Assembly (NCBI GenBank): GCA_034440515.1
Contig: JAWXCF010000081.1
Coordinates: forward strand, 1 to 14,983
Length of the DNA: 14,983 nt
Direction of reading: 5' to 3'
Source: JAWXCF01 sp034440515
GTDB taxonomy: Bacteria; Bacteroidota; Bacteroidia; CAILMK01
Part shown: positions 6,696-13,769 of the stretch, in pieces
How the letters are laid out: each line of letters opens with the position of its first letter
How positions within the stretch are numbered: the stretch's first letter is position 1
Notes under the pieces: model-generated
The model's input: the letters and a program-made list of their open reading frames with translations, nothing else
What the model was told of the DNA's origin: nothing
Database searches by the model: none
Program-made: the position numbers and the translations under genes

Positions 6696-8345
6696 ATGAT
6701 GAATGTAAAGCGTAAATTACTTTTTGTAGCGATATTCTTTATCTCTGGATTATTTGGTAATTCAGCATCAGCACAATATGGTAACCTTAGGATAGGGAAA
6801 GGATTTAGGCTTTCTGATAAGTATAACTCCAACATAGCGTTGCAGTTAAATCAACTGGAAAGTCCATCAGATATAAGCTCTAAATATTATGTGGCATTTT
6901 ACGGGAAAGGAAGCCGGGCTTATATTCAAGGTGGTGGCACATTTGAGTTAGATTCAAGTGCTAAGAATGACGGTTATGAAATACTGAAAACCATTGATAC
7001 TAAAAATCAAGACAACATCTCCACCTTCAATTTTAACAGTACAGAGCGACTAGTCTTTGGAAAACTAGAGTCAGACTCTGCTGGTAGGTGGGTGTTAGAC
7101 TCAAACCTAATATTGCCTAGCACTCCAAAGAATTATGGTATATATCGGCTTATAAATAGAGAATACAACACAGTTTATCCACTTACCATAAGTGACACTA
7201 TAACTAATGCTCGATTTAGCAGTATCGGTACCAAACTTTGTGTAGGATTTAACTTTACAGGCGAGGTAAATATAGCAGGACGCAGTTATTCATCACTGGG
7301 TCAACGAGATGCAATATTTATGATATTTGACACCATTACCAAACGACCGAGTTATGTAACCAGAATAGGTAGCACTGGCGATGATGTTATGGTTCAAGCT
7401 AATGTGAGCATCGGGGGGGAATATTCATTTTATATGACTATGGGTGGTGATGTAAGTATTGGCAATATAGACCTAACAACAAAGGGAGGAAGCGACGTAT
7501 TGCTAGTCAAGCTGTTAGAGAATGGTAAATTAGTATACGCAACGAATATAGGTGGGGCTGGAAATGACAGTGCTGATGCATACGTAGTGGAACCAGGCGG
7601 TAATTTTCATTTATCGGGGAGATTTTTAGGAGCGAGCCTGCAAACAAACGGGAAAAATTATGCTGCACCAAGCTTATATTCAGGTATGACACCTTTCCTA
7701 ATAAAAATGGACAGGCTAAAGCCAACAGTTACTCAGATTCAGCTATTTGCAGAGGATATGGTGCTGACCAGTGTAGCCCTAGACTATCAATTAAATATAA
7801 TAATTGCAGGTACTACCCAAAAAGGGTTCAAGTGGAATGATGTAGAAATAGCGGAAGATAAAGTTGGTGATGCCTATATAGCAAAAGGAAACTCTAAGTA
7901 TCAATTTAATTTTCAGGTACCCGTTACTACTGGACTTTCCCACGCTAGTCCCCAAATATTGTTTGACAATAATTATGAGGCCATTACGGCTGTAATTCCT
8001 TACAGTGGAGTATCACAAGCTGGTATAGGCAAAGAACTGTTAGAAACTGGTGCAACTAGGCAAGGTTGGATGATGCAACCGATATTTACCAATGTAGTGG
8101 GCATACATACTGTTCGATTAAAAGCTAAACCTGTTTTATTTAACTATTCTTATCAACACATAAATTGGTTTGAAGCAGGCATCAGTCAATTATATGTCTA
8201 TAATACAACAGGGCAATTAGTAGCTAATCAATCTAATATAACTGGCAGCCAGACGCTAAATGCCCCTAATTTACAGCCTGGTATATACCTAATTAGTTAT
8301 TTGAAGTCAGGGCAGTATGGTAGTACTAAAATAGTTGTGGAGTAG
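6696..8345 (+). CDS. Secreted SBBP-repeat-like protein with T9SS C-terminal sorting tail
   Basis: The 549-residue product starts at ATG 6696 (a TTG at 6681 is open but would put residues before the signal peptide; ATG 6699 is equally possible). The signal peptide is MMNVKRKLLFVAIFFISGLF with cleavage near ASA-Q27. The middle shows beta-propeller-like SBBP repeats: RIGSTGDDVMVQANVSIGG...GDVSIGN and NIGGAGNDSADAYVVEPGG...LSGRFLG. The last ~50 residues (LYVYNTTGQLV...NLQPGIYLISYL...STKIVVE) are a type A Por secretion tail, which directs export through the type IX system and attachment at the cell surface. The usual start of that domain (an NP-rich strand) is poorly conserved. A seven-G run lies inside the frame. 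Binding or adhesion function is unknown. It converges with a short minus-strand reading frame. Confidence 0.8.
   Translation: MMNVKRKLLFVAIFFISGLFGNSASAQYGNLRIGKGFRLSDKYNSNIALQLNQLESPSDISSKYYVAFYGKGSRAYIQGGGTFELDSSAKNDGYEILKTIDTKNQDNISTFNFNSTERLVFGKLESDSAGRWVLDSNLILPSTPKNYGIYRLINREYNTVYPLTISDTITNARFSSIGTKLCVGFNFTGEVNIAGRSYSSLGQRDAIFMIFDTITKRPSYVTRIGSTGDDVMVQANVSIGGEYSFYMTMGGDVSIGNIDLTTKGGSDVLLVKLLENGKLVYATNIGGAGNDSADAYVVEPGGNFHLSGRFLGASLQTNGKNYAAPSLYSGMTPFLIKMDRLKPTVTQIQLFAEDMVLTSVALDYQLNIIIAGTTQKGFKWNDVEIAEDKVGDAYIAKGNSKYQFNFQVPVTTGLSHASPQILFDNNYEAITAVIPYSGVSQAGIGKELLETGATRQGWMMQPIFTNVVGIHTVRLKAKPVLFNYSYQHINWFEAGISQLYVYNTTGQLVANQSNITGSQTLNAPNLQPGIYLISYLKSGQYGSTKIVVE
7413..7419 (+). repeat. 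G7 homopolymer inside the T9SS protein gene
   Basis: Seven consecutive G residues encode the Gly-Gly of SIGGEYS in the exported protein. A one-base slip would truncate the product before its sorting tail. The length is borderline for phase variation. Confidence 0.5.
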
Positions 8346-8349
8346 AACG

Positions 8350-8523
8350 TTATTTAAAAGTTGGAATCTCAATTTGGTACTCGACAGAGATTTGAGGGTC
8401 AAATATTTTTAATATACCGTCTGGATAAATACAAAGGCAAGACGATGTATTGAAAGGAATATTAATAAACCGGTACATCCACCCAAAAGGGGTGTTAAAC
8501 ATCAATTTAAAAGTCATATCCAT
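8350..8523 (-). CDS. Possible small gene, 57 codons, unknown function
   Basis: An uninterrupted reading frame runs from ATG 8523 (second ATG at 8517) to TAA 8350, only 4 bp beyond the stop of the convergent T9SS-protein gene. The product starts MDMTFKLMFNTPFGWMYRF, contains TSSCLCIYPDG and ends DPQISVEYQIEIPTFK. It has two cysteines in a C-L-C pair, many aromatic residues and an alternating beta-strand-like C-terminus. It is less low-complexity than expected for random AT-rich DNA. I recognise no family. It could be a real small protein, the 3' remnant of a larger gene, or chance. A poly-G tract and a dyad lie upstream on its own strand. Confidence 0.4.
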   Translation of the reverse strand: MDMTFKLMFNTPFGWMYRFINIPFNTSSCLCIYPDGILKIFDPQISVEYQIEIPTFK

Positions 8524-8577
8524 ATAAAAAGAGATAAATTACTTTTTTAATTTTAAAAATTTGTTTAATTTATTCAA

Positions 8578-8586
8578 CCCCCCCCC
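8578..8586. repeat. Nine-base poly-C (poly-G on the minus strand) tract
   Basis: Nine consecutive C residues, followed by CT repeats (tctctc), form a striking GC homopolymer in AT-rich intergenic DNA. The tract lies 54 bp upstream of the possible 57-codon gene and 52 bp downstream of the ATL gene stop. Such tracts are prone to slipped-strand length change. Confidence 0.8.
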
Positions 8587-8592
8587 TCTCTC

Positions 8593-8609
8593 GTTACCAC
8601 AGTGTTAAC
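8593..8609. promoter_or_regulatory. Operator-like 17-bp dyad
   Basis: GTTACCAC-A-GTGTTAAC consists of two 8-base arms around one central base, with a single mismatch between the arms. It lies just beside the poly-C tract, between the ATL gene and the possible 57-codon gene. It has the size and symmetry of a dimeric regulator site but could also be an ATL 3' hairpin. No regulator can be named. Confidence 0.35.
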
Positions 8610-8638
8610 AATATTTATAATCTAATATTCTCCCCGAA

Positions 8639-8986
8639 TTACACAGGATACTGCTCTAATTCTATATTAGGGTTCCAATACACGGCGTCAAAGTTTATCA
8701 CTCGGTCATCATCTACCTCTATGCCCTCATACTCTAACAGTTGTTGCATTAGGTCTATACCTGGGAAATGGTGCTTCCCTGTTAGCATTCCTACTCTATT
8801 TACTACTCTATGTGCAGGTACAGGTGGATCTACATTGTGTGCCATATTCATAGCGTAGCCAACCAATCTGGCGCTGCGACCAGTACCCAAATACATTGCT
8901 ATGGCACCGTAACTGGTTACTCTACCTTTTGGGCATTGCCGAACTACAGCGTATACCCGATCATAAAAATCTGATGAGTTAGCCAC
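8639..8986 (-). CDS. Alkyltransferase-like (ATL) protein, MGMT family without catalytic Cys
   Basis: The 115-residue product is a stand-alone MGMT DNA-binding domain: the winged-helix segment GRVTSYGAIA (21-30), the arginine-finger region SARLVGYAM with R40, then P57-A58-H-R-V in place of the PCHRV active site. The acceptor cysteine is replaced by Ala58, so it cannot remove alkyl groups itself. By analogy with known ATLs it would bind O6-alkylguanine, flip the base and hand the lesion to nucleotide-excision repair. The start is GTG 8986: an in-frame TAA at 8987-8989 immediately precedes it and no ATG lies nearby. It follows the M1 peptidase gene by only 7 bp, so its translation is probably coupled to that gene. 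The family assignment is secure and the mechanism is inferred. Confidence 0.9.
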   Translation of the reverse strand: MANSSDFYDRVYAVVRQCPKGRVTSYGAIAMYLGTGRSARLVGYAMNMAHNVDPPVPAHRVVNRVGMLTGKHHFPGIDLMQQLLEYEGIEVDDDRVINFDAVYWNPNIELEQYPV

Positions 8987-8993
8987 TTAGTGC

Positions 8994-11426
8994 CTAGTAT
9001 ATAAACTTTTGGATTGTTGCTTTTTCATCTTTGCTCCAATAGGTGTTGCTGTTTAGTACCTGTTGCAACATATCTTTTTTATCTCGTTGTTTTGCAAAAA
9101 ACGTTAAAGCATCACTAGCTGGTCTAGCCAGCCTTCCGTTGCTGCTGTTTACGGCCTGCATTAGGTACAATACCGTTGCATTGTCCATATAGTTAATCTC
9201 TTGCAAGGCATTAAATGCATTAATTCGGGTTCTAAACTCAAATGCAGGAGCGGCGTAGTCACTTAGTTTCTGCATTGCGATGGTACCCGCAAATTGTGAG
9301 GACCACTTTAAGTAGGCAAATTTCACATTACCAGCTATGCCAAATACATCTTTCACCACATCTAAATATTCCAAACGATGTACGGCATCTAGGCTGCACA
9401 GTTTATTTAGGCTAGCCTCTACAACCAAATAGCTGCTGTCTATTAACATTGTTTTTAGTTTGGTTATTATCTCTACATTATATTGACTCACAGCATTTAC
9501 GGCACTTAGTCTTACTTTACTTTCTTTATCAGACAGTCCTTTTATGATGGTTTTAACGTGGGCTGCACTATCACCTAGTTGTACTAATATTTCAGATTTT
9601 ATGAAATGCTCACCTATACCATCATAATTTTCTATTAGTTTTTGACTTTTTTGCGCGATAGGTGTATTTTTTAGCTCTAATAAAGCGTCGTATTTCGCTA
9701 ATGGATAAGAAGAAGACTGTAATACCTCAAATAGTTCTTTTTGATTTCTGTGGTAAGTTACTTGGCGAAGAATATCATTATTTGGGTCAAATACACAGTA
9801 TTTCACGGTTTCATCATTGGAGATTGGTATTTTGATAATTTCAAACTTATTATTTACCCAATATTGCCGCATAATTTTGTTGCTATTGGTGGCAACTTCT
9901 ATCCAAACAGGCATTTTAAACAATCCCAATACTTCATTATTAGCTTGGATTTGCTCAACCCTAATCTCTACAAAGCTTTGATTGTTTTCCGTTATGGTTC
10001 TGTAACTTACATCATAGTTTGGTATGCCGCCTCTGTGTATCCATTGGTCAAAGAACCAATCTAAGTTTACCCCCAATACATCGTGAAACGAGTTGTAGAA
10101 ATCAAAAGTAGTTACGTTCCCATATGCGTATTTGGTTAAATAGTGTTTTATTACTCTATCATAGTCATCCTTACCCAGTACATACCTCAACATATCTATT
10201 ACCATACTACCCTTTTGGTAAATACGTGCAGACCCAGATCCAGTATTAGCAACGGGTAGGTGATTGTTTGCCTCTGCAGCTATGGCAGCATTTTGCTCTC
10301 CCCGCTTGTTCCACAGGTAAAATGTTTCCCCCCAAATGTCGTGCTCACATACTTTAGCATAGTAGGTTGCAAAACTTTCTTGTAGCCATTGGTCTTGATA
10401 AGACTTTGCTGATATTAAATCGCCAAACCACTGGTGCGTCATTTCGTGCGCATTTACACCAACATAATTTCTGTCTAGAAATGTACGATTATCAATATAG
10501 AAGAAATCGCCAAATACCGTTGCCGTGGTATTTTCCATAGCACCGTATAGGAAGTCTTGAACTGGAATTTGACTATAAGATTCCCAAGGGTATTTTACCC
10601 CAGTTTCCCGCTCTAATATGTCCATTATTCTGGTGGTATATCTATAGCTAGGTTCTAATCGCTCTGGTTGATCTGTGTAGTACCAATTGTACATAGGAAC
10701 CCCACTTTTACTTTTTTGTGCTTGCACTTTATAATCACCTGCCCCTATCATCATTAGATAAAACGAATGTGGATGACTCATTTTATAACTAAATACTTGA
10801 TAGTTTTCGCCTTTTATTTTTTGTGTTTTTACTTTACCCAAAGAAACACCATTACATAGAAGGTTCCATTTTTCATTGATACTTACGGTAATGTTGGTAA
10901 TTAATTTATCTGTAGGATCATCCCAGCCTGGCACCCAATTTCTATTATCTATTCCTTGCCCTTGTGTCCATATTTGTTTTCTGCTGCGGCTGCTTGAGTC
11001 GTTAAATCCGATAAAGTACATTCCCTTTTTTGGTGAAGCACTATACTGTATCTTCAGGCTATGCGCTTGATTTGCTTTCCAGTTTCTATCTGCAATGTAT
11101 ATTACAATGTGTTGTTTATCAAAAGCATTATATTTTACTATTTGATTATCAGCATATACTTCAATAAATTTTATATCTATAGCATTTAATATGATGCTGT
11201 CGGTTTTACTTCTTCTGGTGTTCAATGTATATACAGCAGTACCCTCTACCTTTCCATCTTTAGGCATTATCTTAATGTCTAGATCTAACTTTTGAAAATC
11301 AACTATCGGCTCTGCCCAATGCCCAGCTGGGTCTGGTACGTGGCATTCTAACATAGATTGAGCCTGCGATATATGGTTAAAACATATAAATGCTGATAGT
11401 ATAAGTAAGCGGCTAAATAACTTCAT
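8994..11426 (-). CDS. Secreted M1-family zinc aminopeptidase
   Basis: This 810-residue gluzincin has a signal peptide (MKLFSRLLILSAFICFNHIS, cleavage near AQ-S) and therefore acts in the periplasm or outside the cell. The order is an N-terminal beta saddle (about 35-230), then the catalytic domain with the exopeptidase motif G295-A-M-E-N299 and the zinc site H327-E-M-T-H331 with the third ligand E350 (HExxH-x18-E). A YQKG motif with Y403 probably supplies the transition-state tyrosine. The C-terminal part (about 580-800) is alpha-helical and HEAT-like. M1 enzymes remove N-terminal residues from peptides; here it would feed on external peptides. It starts at ATG 11426, 24 bp below a good -7 promoter element, and is followed after 7 bp by the ATL gene. 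It is divergent from the HExxH-idi pair. Confidence 0.94.
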   Translation of the reverse strand: MKLFSRLLILSAFICFNHISQAQSMLECHVPDPAGHWAEPIVDFQKLDLDIKIMPKDGKVEGTAVYTLNTRRSKTDSIILNAIDIKFIEVYADNQIVKYNAFDKQHIVIYIADRNWKANQAHSLKIQYSASPKKGMYFIGFNDSSSRSRKQIWTQGQGIDNRNWVPGWDDPTDKLITNITVSINEKWNLLCNGVSLGKVKTQKIKGENYQVFSYKMSHPHSFYLMMIGAGDYKVQAQKSKSGVPMYNWYYTDQPERLEPSYRYTTRIMDILERETGVKYPWESYSQIPVQDFLYGAMENTTATVFGDFFYIDNRTFLDRNYVGVNAHEMTHQWFGDLISAKSYQDQWLQESFATYYAKVCEHDIWGETFYLWNKRGEQNAAIAAEANNHLPVANTGSGSARIYQKGSMVIDMLRYVLGKDDYDRVIKHYLTKYAYGNVTTFDFYNSFHDVLGVNLDWFFDQWIHRGGIPNYDVSYRTITENNQSFVEIRVEQIQANNEVLGLFKMPVWIEVATNSNKIMRQYWVNNKFEIIKIPISNDETVKYCVFDPNNDILRQVTYHRNQKELFEVLQSSSYPLAKYDALLELKNTPIAQKSQKLIENYDGIGEHFIKSEILVQLGDSAAHVKTIIKGLSDKESKVRLSAVNAVSQYNVEIITKLKTMLIDSSYLVVEASLNKLCSLDAVHRLEYLDVVKDVFGIAGNVKFAYLKWSSQFAGTIAMQKLSDYAAPAFEFRTRINAFNALQEINYMDNATVLYLMQAVNSSNGRLARPASDALTFFAKQRDKKDMLQQVLNSNTYWSKDEKATIQKFIY

Positions 11427-11449
11427 ATTAATCTAAGATGCAAAAACTG

Positions 11450-11457
11450 CAAATATA
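11450..11457 (-). promoter_or_regulatory. Bacteroidota -7 promoter element for the M1 peptidase gene
   Basis: The minus strand reads TATATTTG, a perfect match to the TAnnTTTG -7 consensus used by the Bacteroidota primary sigma factor, ending 24 bp before the ATG. No clear TTG -33 element is seen at the usual 19-21 bp distance. On the plus strand CATATTTG (11479-11486, one mismatch) is a weaker candidate for the divergent gene at 11509. Confidence 0.45.
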
Positions 11458-11508
11458 CCCACTCTATATATTGGTTTCATATTTGTAGGCACTAGTCCAG
11501 CGAATTTT

Positions 11509-11919
11509 ATGACTTTGTTATTAAGTATTTGGCAATTGCCGCAGGTTTTACTTGGTCTCCTATTTTGCTTATGGCAATTTGGCCTTGGTAGAATACTATC
11601 TGCCAGCTATCAACACAAACTAGGAGCATATATAATTGTATGTCAAGGTAACTGGGGTGCAGTAAGTTTGGGTTTGCTAATAATTGGCGATGCCAGATTG
11701 CAGGCAGATGTAACCAATCCTCTATTACAGCACGAATATGGTCACGTTTTGCAGAGTAGGCAATTGGGGTGGCTGTATCTGCTCGTTGTTGGTTTGCCCA
11801 GTATATTTACAGCTATATTTAGAAATAAACTAAACCATAAGGCAAACCTAGTAGAAGTAAATGCAGATGCACAAGCAAATAAATATTTCCGTCAATTAAC
11901 TGTAAACCTAAAGAAATGA
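11509..11919 (+). CDS. Small membrane protein with HExxH motif (putative metallopeptidase-like)
   Basis: The 136-residue product has hydrophobic segments at about 4-23, 39-60 and 87-104. Between the second and third lies H75-E-Y-G-H79, an HExxH zinc-binding signature, and near the C-terminus VEVNADAQANKYF offers E116 and D120 as a possible third ligand or partner, as in the E-x-x-A-D motifs of several membrane-embedded zinc peptidases. It is far shorter than M48 or M50 enzymes. Similar short HEYGH membrane proteins occur in Bacteroidota, but I know of no assigned role. Its stop overlaps the idi start as ATGA (11916-11919), so the two are translationally coupled. It may be a genuine protease or a non-catalytic relative. 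ATG 11509 is the first plausible start, 82 bp from the divergent peptidase gene. Confidence 0.72.
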   Translation: MTLLLSIWQLPQVLLGLLFCLWQFGLGRILSASYQHKLGAYIIVCQGNWGAVSLGLLIIGDARLQADVTNPLLQHEYGHVLQSRQLGWLYLLVVGLPSIFTAIFRNKLNHKANLVEVNADAQANKYFRQLTVNLKK

Positions 11920-12455
11920 GTGAAACAAATAATATGCACGCCCTAGTCATTCTCGTAAATGAAGCAGACGAAGCCATCGGTACAGCTACTAAGGTAGATG
12001 CGCATAAACTGGGCCTATTGCATAGGGCATTTAGTATTATGATATATGATTATCAAGGGAATATATTGATGCAACAGCGTGCAGCAAGTAAATATCATAG
12101 CCCACTATTGTGGACGAACGCCTGCTGTAGCCACCCAACTACAGAATTGGACATAGAGGAATTTGCTATGCTGCGACTTAATGAGGAAATGGGATTGCAA
12201 TTACCCGTACATTTTGCCTTTACATTTTTATATCGAGCAGAACTAGACGGCAATATGGTAGAGCACGAACTAGATCACGTATATGTAGCAGAGTGGCGGG
12301 GCGAGGGTATCAGCCCAAACCCTGATGAGGTAGCAGACTATGCGTGGATGAGTACCATAGATATAGCTGTAGATATACAACAAAATCCTGAAAAATACAC
12401 AGCCTGGTTCCAGCTGTTATTCCCAAAATTTATAGAATATGTGCAGAAAAACTAA
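11916..12455 (+). CDS. idi: Isopentenyl-diphosphate delta-isomerase, type 1
   Basis: Type 1 IDI interconverts isopentenyl and dimethylallyl diphosphate for isoprenoid (menaquinone, carotenoid, undecaprenyl) synthesis in the cytoplasm. The 179 residues match the bacterial enzyme. The Nudix-like fold carries the catalytic cysteine in WTNACCSHP, where C71 aligns with E. coli C67 and H73 with H69. The second active-site motif VEHELDHVY gives E116 and E118 (E. coli E114 and E116). H30 and H36 complete the metal site. The ATG at 11916 overlaps the stop of the HExxH membrane gene in an ATGA junction. A low-stability hairpin lies just after the stop. Whether the organism uses the MEP or the mevalonate pathway cannot be told here. 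Confidence 0.96.
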   Translation: MSETNNMHALVILVNEADEAIGTATKVDAHKLGLLHRAFSIMIYDYQGNILMQQRAASKYHSPLLWTNACCSHPTTELDIEEFAMLRLNEEMGLQLPVHFAFTFLYRAELDGNMVEHELDHVYVAEWRGEGISPNPDEVADYAWMSTIDIAVDIQQNPEKYTAWFQLLFPKFIEYVQKN

Positions 12456-12457
12456 AT

Positions 12458-12478
12458 AGTATAGTTGTTTACTATATT
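12458..12478 (+). terminator. Weak hairpin just after idi
   Basis: AGTATAGT and ACTATATT can pair as an 8-bp stem with one G-U pair around the loop TGTTT, starting 3 bp after the idi stop. The stem is almost all A-T and no T run follows, so it is at best a weak 3' end structure. Confidence 0.25.
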
Positions 12479-12568
12479 AATATACTTAGGTATTGTAGTA
12501 AAAACGAAAAATTATCTTTATATAGTTGTTGAATGTTAGGGTTTAAAAAAATAGATTTAATTAAAATT

Positions 12569-12598
12569 TTGACTTGGGGCAATTTTTAGCAAGATAAT
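12569..12598 (+). promoter_or_regulatory. Sigma70-like hexamers upstream of the 12646 gene
   Basis: TTGACT (12569-12574), an 18-bp spacer and GATAAT (12593-12598) resemble a classical sigma70 promoter, 47 bp before the ATG. Bacteroidota promoters usually follow TTTG/TAnnTTTG instead, so this may be coincidental. Nothing else is identifiable in 12479-12645. Confidence 0.25.
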
Positions 12599-12645
12599 CT
12601 GTTATGTAGAGGTATTGAAACAATATATTCACCCAACCATAACGT

Positions 12646-13128
12646 ATGCTTCTTTTTTTACAATCGCTATTTTTGTACTTTTTTTTTAGCACAGCACCCG
12701 TTTCTGACCCAGAGGGGCTAACGCAACCTGAAACCAGTGCAATGATGGCTGATAGTTCAATGGTGGTGGAGAGATTTATAAATTTGAAACCTGGCGATGC
12801 ACATATTGGGAAATATGGTATGGAAAAGATAGCCGAATACCTACGTACAGAGGGCTACTATTCTGCCAATCAAAACTATGATGGTGAGGCCTTCACCCTA
12901 AGGACTAGACAGACTGATATAAGTAAGCGATTGGGCATAGATGAACCAGTTAGGCTAGTACTAACGGTTAAATACATTAGCGAGAAAGAAATTCAAATAA
13001 CTGCCTACGGCTTACACAAAATCGGCAAGGGAAATTGGGAGTCTTTATCTTATCCCTTGTCGCCACGCATACAGGCGCACCTAGACCGTGTCATAAAAGA
13101 GATGAATAGGTTCCTATTTAATAGTTAA
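12646..13128 (+). CDS. Hypothetical, probably exported protein
   Basis: I do not recognise this 160-residue protein. Residues 1-17 (MLLFLQSLFLYFFFSTA) form a hydrophobic stretch that could be a signal peptide or anchor, though it has no basic residue before it. An acidic, low-complexity linker to about 40 follows (PVSDPEGLTQPETSAMMAD). The rest looks like one small alpha/beta domain: VVERFINLKPGDAHIGKYG, KIAEYLRTEGYYSANQNYD, a beta-rich FTLRTRQ...VRLVLTVKYISEKEIQITAYGL, and a C-terminal helix HLDRVIKEMNRFLF. T7 and T9 runs lie in the first 14 codons. Internal ATGs at residues 33-34 are a possible alternative start giving a cytoplasmic protein. It converges with the arsenic operon, overlapping its last gene by 4 bp. 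Confidence 0.7.
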   Translation: MLLFLQSLFLYFFFSTAPVSDPEGLTQPETSAMMADSSMVVERFINLKPGDAHIGKYGMEKIAEYLRTEGYYSANQNYDGEAFTLRTRQTDISKRLGIDEPVRLVLTVKYISEKEIQITAYGLHKIGKGNWESLSYPLSPRIQAHLDRVIKEMNRFLFNS

Positions 13129-13769
13129 TGCATACGCCTATACCACATATTTACATATTTAGCTGTTGCAGCGCCAGCTACGGGTGCCAATAAATATAAC
13201 CATAAATTAGCGTAGTGATTTGCTACAATTGCGGGACCTATACTACGTGCAGGATTAAAAGATGCACAGCTAATGGCGCCAAACAAATACACACCTATAA
13301 ATATGATTATCCCAATCTGTATGGGTGCAAAAGATAATATCTCTTTTCCTTTAATTGAATTATGATACACTACTAACATCAATATTAGGGTTAAGATAAA
13401 TTCTGCTGCAAATGCCTGAATTAAAGTGGTTTTGGGTTCCGTAATCATATTTAATTCAAAACCTGAAAAGAGTCTATTAGCAAAATAGGAACCCAAAATG
13501 CCACCAAATATTTGTGCTATAACGTAAAGTGATGCCTTGCGTATGTGCATATCTCCATTCATACAAAAGGACACGGTAATTGCCGGATTAAAATGAGCAC
13601 CAGATATCCGAGCAAAACTGTAAATCATTAAGGTAACTATCAGTCCATTTATTAGCGCAATACCTAAGTTACCTATCATAGTTGGTTGCAGTATAGACAT
13701 AGCTATGCTACAATGTCCAAAAAAGATAATGCTAAACGTTCCTATTAGTTCAGCTACATACTTTTTCAT
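13125..13769 (-). CDS. AqpS-like aquaglyceroporin of the arsenic operon
   Basis: This 214-residue MIP-family channel has six helices and both pore motifs, HF-N61-P-A and SF-N172-P-A-R175. By alignment with E. coli AqpZ (F43, H174, T183, R189), the selectivity-filter positions are N41, V160, A169 and R175. The histidine typical of water-only channels is missing, so a wider pore that passes neutral solutes is expected. In Sinorhizobium, AqpS replaces an As(III) pump and lets arsenite leave down its gradient after ArsC reduction; this gene's position fits that role. A TTG at 13799 is open, but ATG 13769 gives the family N-terminus (MKKYVAELIGTF) and overlaps the arsC stop as ATGA. Its stop overlaps that of the convergent gene. 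The solute is inferred from context. Confidence 0.93.
   Translation of the reverse strand: MKKYVAELIGTFSIIFFGHCSIAMSILQPTMIGNLGIALINGLIVTLMIYSFARISGAHFNPAITVSFCMNGDMHIRKASLYVIAQIFGGILGSYFANRLFSGFELNMITEPKTTLIQAFAAEFILTLILMLVVYHNSIKGKEILSFAPIQIGIIIFIGVYLFGAISCASFNPARSIGPAIVANHYANLWLYLLAPVAGAATAKYVNMWYRRMH

Noticed and set aside
7507..7725. Minus-strand open frame of 72 codons inside the T9SS protein gene
   Set aside because: It is antisense to a region with clear SBBP-like repeats and lacks any start context or family signal.
9741..10064. Plus-strand open frame of 107 codons inside the M1 peptidase gene
   Set aside because: It is a shadow of the well-supported peptidase frame with no recognisable domain.
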